A DNA stretch of 37,686 nucleotides from SIG673 sp045658525. GTDB lineage: Bacteria > Bacillota > Clostridia > Oscillospirales > CAG-272. Of the stretch, positions 30,102 through 36,853 are shown piece by piece; positions within the stretch are counted from its first letter, which is position 1; every line of letters starts with the position of its first letter. Location of the stretch: positions 1-37,686 of the forward strand of contig JAZOVD010000025.1 of assembly GCA_045658525.1 (NCBI GenBank). The letters are read 5' to 3'. Both the position numbers and the translations under genes were made by a program. The notes under the pieces are model-generated. The model saw only the letters and a program-made list of their open reading frames with translations. It made no database searches and was not told the origin of the DNA.

Positions 30102-31271
30102 TTATTTGATTATATTCGCGTTATCCTTTACGAGCTGCTTGACTATATCCCACTTAATGGATCTTTCTACTATATCCTTACCTATGGACTTTTCAAGCTC
30201 CCTTATGGTCTCGTATCCCTCCAACTCAGCAAGCTCACGCGCGCCAGCCTTGTAGTCCTTGCGCGAAAGTCTGATCTTTTCCTCTTTAACTATATAGTAG
30301 AGGACCATCTCTTCCTTGACTGTACGCTCAGCTCTCTGCTGTCTCATGGCGTTATAGCCTTCCTCGGTGGTTTGAAGAACGTCGGAAAGCAGCTTCTCCC
30401 AAGAAAGCTTGTTCGCAGCCATATAAGCGTTATAGTAGGCGTCTATCTGCTTGTAGTTTTCGTTCATCTTCCTCTTCGGGAACTTAGTTACCTCGACCTT
30501 GTTTACGACCTCAGTCCAAAGCAGGTCAAGCGTTATTTCCTCACGCAGATATTCTTCAAGCGCGGTTATCGTTTCATAACCCGTCTTTTCCTTTACGAAA
30601 GCATCGGTATATTCGGGGTAGTTGGTCTTGGTAACGCTCTTTACAGTTATGTCGAACTCAACGTTCTTTCCGCGAAGCTCCTCGTTATTATGGTCGTCGT
30701 CGTACTTGAACGAGATAGTTACCTTAGTATTCGCCTTCGCGGACTTTCCTATAAGTCCGTTCTGTATCTCCTCGGAGAATTTAGAACCGCTTGACGTATA
30801 GTGATCGCCTATGTCGGTTATCTCGTAATCGGTAAGAACGCTTCCCGAGAAAGGATCTTTGGCTCTTTCGCCGTTTTCTCCGATAAGGTAGCCCTTGGTA
30901 TCGACTTTAACGTTATATTCCTTCTCTATAAGTCCGTCGGTTACGTCGGTAAACGTAGCGTACTCTCTGAGTATCGACTTCTTTTCGCGCGCAAACGTAT
31001 CGTCTATATCCGTCTGCTTTATCTCGACACCCTTATAAACCGGTACGCTTATGTGCTTTCCGAGGTTTATGAAATCGTAGGGGGTGCTTACGAGCAGCCA
31101 TTTGAGGAAGATAACGAGACCCGTAACGAGTATCGCAAGCGCGAGCACAGCCGCCGTTATGATAAGTAAAAGCTTCTTATACTTCGTAAAGAAGCGCACG
31201 AGCGCAGGCTCTTTTTTGGGCGCGCGCACCTGATATTTGTGCTTTTTCGGTGGGTTCATTGTTTTTGCCAT
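30102..31271 (-). CDS. Membrane-anchored trigger-factor-like protein (putative peptidyl-prolyl isomerase)
   Basis: 389 aa. A very basic N-terminus (PPKKHKYQVRAPKKE) and one membrane helix at about 33-60 place the rest outside the cell. The extracellular part has a region like the FKBP-type domain of trigger factor (SEEIQNGLIGKSAKANTKVTISFKYDDD, then LRGKNVEFDITVKSVTKTNYPEYTDAFVKEKTGYETITALEEYL), followed by a helical arm region ending KWDIVKQLVKDNANIIK as in the trigger factor C-terminal domain. The ribosome-binding signature domain is missing. It may assist folding of exported proteins, by analogy with PrsA. SD AAAGGA lies 12 nt from ATG. Downstream of tagO-like gene and a repeat. Confidence 0.75.
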   Translation of the reverse strand: MAKTMNPPKKHKYQVRAPKKEPALVRFFTKYKKLLLIITAAVLALAILVTGLVIFLKWLLVSTPYDFINLGKHISVPVYKGVEIKQTDIDDTFAREKKSILREYATFTDVTDGLIEKEYNVKVDTKGYLIGENGERAKDPFSGSVLTDYEITDIGDHYTSSGSKFSEEIQNGLIGKSAKANTKVTISFKYDDDHNNEELRGKNVEFDITVKSVTKTNYPEYTDAFVKEKTGYETITALEEYLREEITLDLLWTEVVNKVEVTKFPKRKMNENYKQIDAYYNAYMAANKLSWEKLLSDVLQTTEEGYNAMRQQRAERTVKEEMVLYYIVKEEKIRLSRKDYKAGARELAELEGYETIRELEKSIGKDIVERSIKWDIVKQLVKDNANIIK

Positions 31272-31311
31272 TTTATAATAGTTCCTTTCTGAGAACGAGT
31301 TTTAACGTATG

Positions 31312-31434
31312 CAGCCTCTCCGGTGTAAGTGGAGAGGGGTTTGCCGCAGTCAAGGACGGAGGAGGTGCGATAATGTCAAAAGACAATCCCTCAGTCATCG
31401 TCTGCGATGACAGCTCCCTTTACACAAGGGAGCC
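31312..31434 (+). repeat. Multi-hairpin repeat, second family, copy 2
   Basis: The first half has a CCTCTCC-GGTGTAAGT-GGAGAGG hairpin (31315-31337). The second half (31384-31434) matches 8744-8794 except for three hairpin-loop bases (CAA there, TCT here). It separates the tagO-like and trigger-factor-like genes; its last base is 2 nt from the tagO-like stop. Confidence 0.85.
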
Positions 31435-31436
31435 TT

Positions 31437-32441
31437 TTATTCTTTATAAATTCCGAATCTTATGACTCCGTAAGCTACGGCAAGCGCAAACAGAGCCGTT
31501 CCGACGATCTCTCCCGCAAGAGAAAATCTCATTATGATAGCTATTCCCACCAGAACGAGAGTACCCATGTATATGAGCACAACGGCTTTGACGTGTCCGT
31601 AACGGTTACTTAATCTGTGGTGAACGTGGAGCTTGTCTCCTATGAAAATGTTCTTACCGCTTTTAAGTCTGCGAATAATAGCGAATACAGCGTCGAATAT
31701 CGGTATCCCGAAAACCACTATCGGGATAAGCGCGGGCATCGTGTAGTCCTCTGAATAGACCGCCTGGCAGGAAAGCGCCGCCAGAACGAAGCCGCAGAGC
31801 ATCGCTCCCGTATCTCCCATAAATATCTTAGCGGGATGCGTGTTGTGCGGAAGAAATCCGAGACACGAGAAAATGAACACAAGGGCACTTGCGGTAACGT
31901 TAGCCTGTCCCTCGTAAAACGCCATAAGAGCAAGACAAGCAGCCGAAAGTATCGATATACCGCAGCAAAGTCCGTCAAGACCGTCTATAAGATTGAAGAT
32001 GTTCGAGATAACTACCACCCAGACCACCGTAAACGGGTACGTCAGCAGACCAAGGTCGATGACAAAGCCGAAAAACGAAAGACTGTCAACTGTTATTCCG
32101 AACAAGCAGAGCGCTATTCCCGCAAAAGCCTGACCAAGTATCTTTGCGAGCGGCCCTATACTGAATTTGTCGTCCGCTATTCCAACGACAACTATTATCA
32201 GACCGCACACCGCATAAGGTATCAGCAGTGCAAAAAGCCCCGACAGGCACATAGACAAAAGGAATGCCAGATATACCGAAACTCCGCCTATTCGCGGGGT
32301 CGGCTTCTTATGCATTCTTCTTTCGTCCTTCGGAATATCCATAAATCCGAGGATCGGAGCAAGGAACCGCGTAGGGTATGTCAGCAAAAAGCCGAATACC
32401 ATCGCTATAACGCAAGCGATCAGGGTCTTTCCTATGTCCAT
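31437..32441 (-). CDS. Undecaprenyl-phosphate sugar-1-phosphate transferase (MraY/WecA/TagO family)
   Basis: 334 aa, about ten membrane helices. Transfers a sugar-1-phosphate (usually GlcNAc-1-P) from UDP-sugar to undecaprenyl phosphate, beginning teichoic acid or wall polysaccharide synthesis. Family motifs: GIADDKFSIG (D90, D91), NLIDGLDGL (150-158), FMGDTGAM (207-214) and HVHHRL (272-277). The last is typical of the WecA/TagO branch rather than MraY. SD GGAG. Together with the ligase-like protein at 5889 it hints at surface glycan synthesis, but the genes are far apart. It lies 39 nt after trpS on the same strand. Confidence 0.9.
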   Translation of the reverse strand: MDIGKTLIACVIAMVFGFLLTYPTRFLAPILGFMDIPKDERRMHKKPTPRIGGVSVYLAFLLSMCLSGLFALLIPYAVCGLIIVVVGIADDKFSIGPLAKILGQAFAGIALCLFGITVDSLSFFGFVIDLGLLTYPFTVVWVVVISNIFNLIDGLDGLCCGISILSAACLALMAFYEGQANVTASALVFIFSCLGFLPHNTHPAKIFMGDTGAMLCGFVLAALSCQAVYSEDYTMPALIPIVVFGIPIFDAVFAIIRRLKSGKNIFIGDKLHVHHRLSNRYGHVKAVVLIYMGTLVLVGIAIIMRFSLAGEIVGTALFALAVAYGVIRFGIYKE

Positions 32442-32480
32442 AGGTTAATTCTCCGTATGCTTATGATCTTCTTTTTGTGC

Positions 32481-33488
32481 TTAAAGCGTAACGTAACCAA
32501 GCTTTCTGTGTACCTTGGCGATCGTCTTGTACGCTATTCGAGACGCGCTTTCCGCGCCGTTCTTCATTATCGTTTCAAGGTACTTCTTATCCTGCATAAG
32601 CTCGTCAAATCTCTTGCGTATCGGAGCAAGAGAGTCCGCGACCGTCTCACCCACCGCGAGCTTGAAATCTCCGTAGCCCTTGCCGTCGAACTCGCGTTCG
32701 ATCTCCTCTGCCGTCTTACCCGTAAAGCAGGAATATATGTTCATTAAGTTGTTTATTCCGTCCTTGCCCTCGGCGTATCTTACGACGGTATCGGAGTCTG
32801 TGACCGCGCGCTTGAACTTGCGGATTATATCGTCCTTGCTATCGAGTATCGCTACCGAGGCGTTAGGGTTAGCGTCCGACTTGCTCATTTTCTTTGTCGG
32901 CTCGGCAAGAGACATTATTCTCATTCCCGTTTTTGGTATATATCCCTCGGGAACTATGAACGTGTCGCTATACGTGTTATTGAACCTTACCGCTATATCG
33001 CGCGCAAGTTCAAGATGCTGCTTCTGATCCGAACCAACGGGAACGAGGTCGGTCTGATAAAGCAGTATATCTGCCGCCATAAGCACGGGATAGGTAAAAA
33101 GTCCCGCGTTTATATTATCGGCGTTGCGCTGGCTTTTATCCTTGAACTGAGTCATTCTGCTCAGCTCACCGAACATCGTAAAGCAGCCGAGATCCCACGA
33201 AAGCACCGTATGCGCGGGAACGTGGCTCTGAACGAACAGAGTGTTCTTTTCGGGATCGAGACCCGCCGCTATATATACAGCAAGCGTTTCATAGGTACGG
33301 CGGCGAAGATCGGCGGGGACTTGTCTTACGGTTATGGCGTGCATATCGACTACACAGTAGATGCAGTTGTAATCGTTTTGGAGATCGGTCCAGTTTTTGA
33401 TCGCGCCGAGGTAGTTACCTATCGTAAGATTTCCGCTGGGCTGAACGCCTGAGAATATTGTCTTTTTCTTTTCGGTTAAGTTTTCCAT
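32481..33488 (-). CDS. trpS: Tryptophanyl-tRNA synthetase
   Basis: 335 aa, class Ic synthetase charging tRNA-Trp. HIGH-equivalent TIGN in PSGNLTIGNYLG (17-28), the GSDQKQHLELARDIA block (152-166), and KMSKS at 200-204. Length agrees with bacterial TrpS (about 330). SD GAGG 8 nt before ATG. No T-box leader is present in the short spacer before it, where repeat copy K begins about 43 bp upstream, so tryptophan-responsive control is not evident. Confidence 0.97.
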   Translation of the reverse strand: MENLTEKKKTIFSGVQPSGNLTIGNYLGAIKNWTDLQNDYNCIYCVVDMHAITVRQVPADLRRRTYETLAVYIAAGLDPEKNTLFVQSHVPAHTVLSWDLGCFTMFGELSRMTQFKDKSQRNADNINAGLFTYPVLMAADILLYQTDLVPVGSDQKQHLELARDIAVRFNNTYSDTFIVPEGYIPKTGMRIMSLAEPTKKMSKSDANPNASVAILDSKDDIIRKFKRAVTDSDTVVRYAEGKDGINNLMNIYSCFTGKTAEEIEREFDGKGYGDFKLAVGETVADSLAPIRKRFDELMQDKKYLETIMKNGAESASRIAYKTIAKVHRKLGYVTL

Positions 33489-33530
33489 TTATTTGCCTCA
33501 AAAAATATTTTTACATTCATTTCTTTTTCC

Positions 33531-33735
33531 CCTACTTTCTTGAAAGAAAGTAGGCAAAGAACTTTTGTATGGGTACCATTGTGTAAATTTTAATATCGTA
33601 TCATAGAGTGATGGTATTTTGTTTGGTGTTTTTCTTCTTTTTCGAAGAAAATAAACAATTTCTTCTCTAAAACGCTCTTGTAACACGGGAGCGTTTTAGA
33701 GGAGTTTTTTGCCTACTTTTTTTCAAAAAAGTAGG
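33531..33735 (+). repeat. Tip-hairpin repeat, copy K (full, most compact)
   Basis: The best copy for defining the element. Left end (33531-33566) and right end (33700-33735) are inverted complements over about 36 bp with a few mismatches, each starting with a tip (CCTACTTTC...GAAAGTAGG; CCTACTTTTTT...AAAAAAGTAGG). Inside: ATGGGTACC, TATCATAGAGTGATGGTATT (33600-33619), a TTTTTCGAAGAAAA mini-hairpin, and long stem TCTCTAAAACGCTC/GAGCGTTTTAGAGGA. It ends 9 nt before the aminotransferase stop. Confidence 0.9.
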
Positions 33736-33743
33736 GAAATCAA

Positions 33744-34919
33744 TCAAAGTAACTTCCCAAGAACCTCGATACCGCGGACAATCTGCTCGTCAGACGGCGT
33801 GGAGTAGTTAAGTCTGAACGAATCCGAATAAGCGTTAACGTCACAGTTGAACGCCGTTCCCGGTACGACCGCGACCTTCTCTTTGAGCGCGGTCTGAACG
33901 AACTCGTTAAGGTCTCTGCCCTTCGGAAGCGTACACCAGAGGAACAGACCTCCGTCGGGACGCGTATAGCTTACGTGCTTCGGGAAATACTTGTCCATTG
34001 CGTCAAGCATAAGCGAGCACTTGCGGCGATAAAGCGCACGGATCTTATCAAGATGCGGTAAAAACTCATCACTCGTAACGAATTTTTCGCATACCATCTG
34101 ACAAAGAACGTTTGTATGTACGTCCTCGACCTGCTTTGCGACTACTACCTTAGTCATCACCTCGGCAGGAGCGCAGAGGAAGCCTATTCTCATTCCCGAT
34201 GAAAGCACCTTTGAATACGAGCCGCTGTAAACGACTATTCCGTCCTCGTCCATACTCTTTATCGTAGGAACGTTCTCACCCGAGAAGCGAAGCTCGCCGT
34301 AGGGGTTATCCTCTAAGATAAGTACGTTATATTTCTTCGCCAGAGCGTACATTCCCTTACGCTTTTCAAGCGATGTCGTAATACCCATAGGGTTCTGGAA
34401 GGTCGGAATAGTGTATATAAGCTTGGCGTTGGGGTTAGCTTTGAGCGCGTCTTCGAGCGCGTTAAGGTCTATACCGTCGCTCTCCATATCAACACCGACT
34501 ATTTTCGCGCCGCAGGAACGGAAAGCGTTCAGCGCGCCGATAAAGCTGGGGTTTTCGGAGATAACAACGTCTCCCTCATTGCACATTACCTTACAGGTAA
34601 GCTCTATGCCCTGCTGCCCGCCTGAGGTTATGATAGTCTCGTCAAAATCTCTGCCTATCCCGAAGGCGTCGGAAAGTCTCTTCTTGACCGCCGCACGGAG
34701 CGCGGGATAGCCCTCTGTTATGCTATATTGAAGCGCGGTAACGGGATTTGTCTCGAATATCTCCGCGCAGCTCTTTGCTATGAACTCAGCGGGGAAGGAT
34801 TCGGGAGCGGGGTTGCCCGCGGCAAACGCTATTATCTGCGGGTCTGAAAGACTCTTGAATATCTCTCTTATCGCGGACGGCTTCAAGTTTTTAAGTTTAT
34901 CTGATATACGGTATTCCAT
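33744..34919 (-). CDS. PLP-dependent aminotransferase (class I/II, MocR/LysN-like)
   Basis: 391 aa from ATG 34919 (MEYRISDKLKNLKPSAIREIF), with AAAGGAT upstream. A longer frame from 34994 would start upstream of the promoter -10 and is rejected. PLP-binding Lys237 in SGSYSKVLSSGMRIG, Arg244 nearby, Asp204 and Tyr207 in LEDNPYGE, and AAGNPAPESFP at 33-43. This set matches the 2-aminoadipate/aromatic aminotransferase group without the GntR DNA-binding domain. Substrate is uncertain. It is a monocistronic-looking gene with a good promoter and ends next to repeat copy K. Confidence 0.92.
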   Translation of the reverse strand: MEYRISDKLKNLKPSAIREIFKSLSDPQIIAFAAGNPAPESFPAEFIAKSCAEIFETNPVTALQYSITEGYPALRAAVKKRLSDAFGIGRDFDETIITSGGQQGIELTCKVMCNEGDVVISENPSFIGALNAFRSCGAKIVGVDMESDGIDLNALEDALKANPNAKLIYTIPTFQNPMGITTSLEKRKGMYALAKKYNVLILEDNPYGELRFSGENVPTIKSMDEDGIVVYSGSYSKVLSSGMRIGFLCAPAEVMTKVVVAKQVEDVHTNVLCQMVCEKFVTSDEFLPHLDKIRALYRRKCSLMLDAMDKYFPKHVSYTRPDGGLFLWCTLPKGRDLNEFVQTALKEKVAVVPGTAFNCDVNAYSDSFRLNYSTPSDEQIVRGIEVLGKLL

Positions 34920-34965
34920 CTCAATGATCCTTTCTGTATAACAAAGCAAAAAAGCCCTGTATATA

Positions 34966-34994
34966 ATATTAACAAATAATTTATATAATGTCAA
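34966..34994 (-). promoter_or_regulatory. Candidate promoter of the aminotransferase gene
   Basis: On the minus strand, TTGACA (34989-34994), a 17-bp spacer and TAATAT (34966-34971). It is back-to-back with a plus-strand promoter at 35015. Confidence 0.6.
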
Positions 34995-35014
34995 GGCTAA
35001 TTTGAAAATATTAC

Positions 35015-35043
35015 TTGAATATTCATTCGTTTTATGTTACAAT
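35015..35043 (+). promoter_or_regulatory. Candidate promoter of the 230-aa membrane protein gene
   Basis: TTGAAT (35015-35020), a 17-bp spacer and TACAAT (35038-35043), about 41 nt before the ATG at 35085. Confidence 0.65.
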
Positions 35044-35084
35044 ATCATCATAACGCACACATTACTCGAAAGGACGCACGCAAA

Positions 35085-35777
35085 ATGTTTGATGAATTTG
35101 GAAAAGAGGACGATCAGTGGAGACCCGAGGTCCCGAAATACCAGAAAATACTGTTTCAAGGCTTCCGCATACTGTTTATCGGCTTCGTTTTCTTTCTTAT
35201 CGCCCTGATGCTCATAAGACTGTTTTCTTCTAAATCACCCGCGTCGATGAAAACTATGATATGGAACGACGTCGCGCGCGACGCTTACGCCTCCGAGGGT
35301 GACGCTTTTACCGTCAACCGCATACTTTCCAGCGACAGCTTCAGCGAGGATTCGATGTTCTCGGTCGATATGATAACCTACGCGCCGTCCATCGGTCAGC
35401 TTCAATTTACCGTCCGTTACAACAACAGAGTATCGAGATACCTCGAAAACGACTACCCGGGAGCTATGGCGGCTACGGGTAACGGCGAGACCTATGTTTT
35501 CGTGCTTAAAGACAATCTTGGGAACGTTTATACGGACTACTCATATACGAAAGACGAGCGTTCGGGTTACACATACCGACACCTCATATTTGAAAACGTT
35601 ACCGTCGAGGACGTAACGGAGATAAAGGTTCACGTTTACTACATAGGGGACGCGAGAACCGATGGCGACGGCAGACATATAATGTATGCGTACCGTTCAA
35701 ATTTCGCCCAAAACCCCTACAAGCTCCCCGATCCCCAGAAGCAGCTCGCTGTGATTTACGATAAGCCGGTGTATTGA
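35085..35777 (+). CDS. Single-pass membrane protein of unknown function
   Basis: 230 aa from ATG 35085 (MFDEFGKEDDQW), with GAAAGGA upstream. A longer frame from 35034 would start within the -10 region. A cytosolic N-terminus of about 26 residues is followed by a membrane helix at 27-46 (FRILFIGFVFFLIALMLIRLF) and an external beta-rich domain (FSVDMITYAPSIGQLQFTVRYNNR, FVLKDNLGNVYTDYSYTKDER, VTEIKVHVYYIGD). The domain resembles an immunoglobulin-like or DUF-type sandwich, but I recognise no family. Followed by repeat copy L. Confidence 0.75.
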   Translation: MFDEFGKEDDQWRPEVPKYQKILFQGFRILFIGFVFFLIALMLIRLFSSKSPASMKTMIWNDVARDAYASEGDAFTVNRILSSDSFSEDSMFSVDMITYAPSIGQLQFTVRYNNRVSRYLENDYPGAMAATGNGETYVFVLKDNLGNVYTDYSYTKDERSGYTYRHLIFENVTVEDVTEIKVHVYYIGDARTDGDGRHIMYAYRSNFAQNPYKLPDPQKQLAVIYDKPVY

Positions 35778-35786
35778 TTTTTTTCT

Positions 35787-35884
35787 CTTCTTTCTTGAAA
35801 GAAAGAAGCAAAGAACTTTTCTCGCACGCCACCGTGGTACGATAGCGCACGAGAAAAAAGTTTGTTAATTTGCTTCGCAAAAAG
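35787..35884 (-). repeat. Tip-hairpin repeat, copy L (right unit only, reversed)
   Basis: Tip CTTCTTTC/GAAAGAAG (35787-35808), GCAAAGAACTTTTC, long stem TTTTCTCGCACGCCACCGTG pairing with the region ATAGCGCACGAGAAAA, TTTGTTAATTTGCTTCGCAAAA. It starts 10 nt after the stop of the upstream gene. Confidence 0.85.
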
Positions 35885-35912
35885 AAGAAAAATTAAGGGC
35901 TTTCGCAAAAAC

Positions 35913-35964
35913 AAGCCTCTCACTTTGGGAGAGGTGGCACGCGAATGCGTGACGGAGAGGGCTT
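35913..35964 (+). repeat. Multi-hairpin repeat, second family, variant copy 3
   Basis: AAGCCTCTC-ACTTTGG-GAGAGG hairpin, GTGGCACGC-GAAT-GCGTGAC hairpin, then GGAGAGGGCTT closing an outer stem with the first AAGCCTCTC. Related in design to 8689-8794 but lacking the CTCCCTT arm. Confidence 0.7.
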
Positions 35965-35995
35965 CATTATGCTTTTACTTTGAAAGGACTTCGAT

Positions 35996-36664
35996 ATGAT
36001 ACTAAACTCAAAAGAAACAACAGTTGCCTACCGCTGCCCGAAATGCGGACGTATGATATTCAGCGTAGTGGGCATTTTCGCGCTTACGGGTGATCTGATC
36101 AAGCTGAAATGTGACTGCGGAGGCAGTGAGCTTACCGCTACCTATACGAGTGACAGAAAGGTCCGTCTCTCCGTTCCCTGTGTAGTTTGCTCCGACCCGC
36201 ACATCTACGTTATCGGAACGGGTACGTTCTTCGGCGAGGACGTTTTCCGTCTCTCCTGCACCTATTCGGGCATCGACATCTGTCTGATAGGCAAAAAAGA
36301 AGCCGTCGAGGAAACGGCAAAAAAGGCTGACGAGGATTTCGCCAACCTCTTGAAAGAGGCGGGCGTGGAGGATTTTGACACGTTTGCCGAAGCCCGCGAC
36401 ACCGATAACGAGAACCATTCGGGTAAATACGCCGACCCCGAAATGCAATCCATAGTTCATTTTATGCTCTGCGAATTAGAGGATGAGGGCAATATAAAAT
36501 GCAAATGCCGCGATGGGGGTCACTACGAATTTAAATTCGTGGGAAACGACCTTGATACCGTTCTGATATACTGCACCGAATGCTCCGCGTCCGTCAGCAT
36601 ACCGCTCACCGACGCGATAGCCGCTAACGCTTTTCTGCATATAGATAAGCTCAGACTCACTTGA
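35996..36664 (+). CDS. Zinc-ribbon hypothetical protein upstream of rny
   Basis: 222 aa, SD GAAAGGA. The N-terminus has CPKC (C14, C17), CDC (C39, C41) and CVVC (C62, C65), which suggest a metal-bound ribbon. A charged helix follows in the middle (KEAVEETAKKADEDFANLLKEAG), and a second cysteine-bearing sheet near the end has IKCKC and IYCTEC. No membrane segment. I do not recall a named family; similar cysteine-rich proteins occur beside rny in other Clostridia, but I cannot verify this. It has its own gene space between repeats and the rny promoter. Confidence 0.72.
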   Translation: MILNSKETTVAYRCPKCGRMIFSVVGIFALTGDLIKLKCDCGGSELTATYTSDRKVRLSVPCVVCSDPHIYVIGTGTFFGEDVFRLSCTYSGIDICLIGKKEAVEETAKKADEDFANLLKEAGVEDFDTFAEARDTDNENHSGKYADPEMQSIVHFMLCELEDEGNIKCKCRDGGHYEFKFVGNDLDTVLIYCTECSASVSIPLTDAIAANAFLHIDKLRLT

Positions 36665-36694
36665 TATTCACGTTTTAACCTGTGTCAAAATTAT

Positions 36695-36710
36695 AAACTT
36701 TTAAAAGTTT
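36695..36710. other. 16-bp perfect palindrome before the rny promoter
   Basis: AAACTTTTAAAAGTTT lies 12 bp upstream of the -35 of rny. It could be a weak terminator stem for the preceding gene or a protein site. A/T-rich, so chance is not excluded. Confidence 0.4.
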
Positions 36711-36722
36711 AATAAAATCCCC

Positions 36723-36751
36723 TTGACATTCACATAAAATGGGTATAAAAT
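36723..36751 (+). promoter_or_regulatory. Promoter of rny
   Basis: TTGACA (36723-36728), a 17-bp spacer and TAAAAT (36746-36751). The leader is close to 100 nt and A/T-rich. A perfect AGGAGG (36841-36846) precedes the ATG by 7 nt. Confidence 0.78.
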
Positions 36752-36853
36752 ATAATTTGTGTAATTGTAAATTAATTTATTCTTTAAATACATTAAATAT
36801 TTTCTTTACACGAATTCACTCAATATTCATTCTTTAATCAAGGAGGACACGTA

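Noticed and set aside
31836..32747. 303-codon open frame on the plus strand opposite the tagO-like gene and trpS
   Set aside because: It is extremely basic with no hydrophobic pattern, crosses two well-supported genes on the other strand, and has no ribosome binding site.
33489..33530. T-box leader before trpS
   Set aside because: Only about 40 bp separate the gene from repeat copy K; there is no T-box sequence or specifier loop.
2595..35884. CRISPR array or integron attC sites as explanation of the hairpin repeats
   Set aside because: Copies are kilobases apart with genes between them and no uniform spacers; no Cas genes or integrase are seen, genes face both ways, and conserved attC core boxes are absent.
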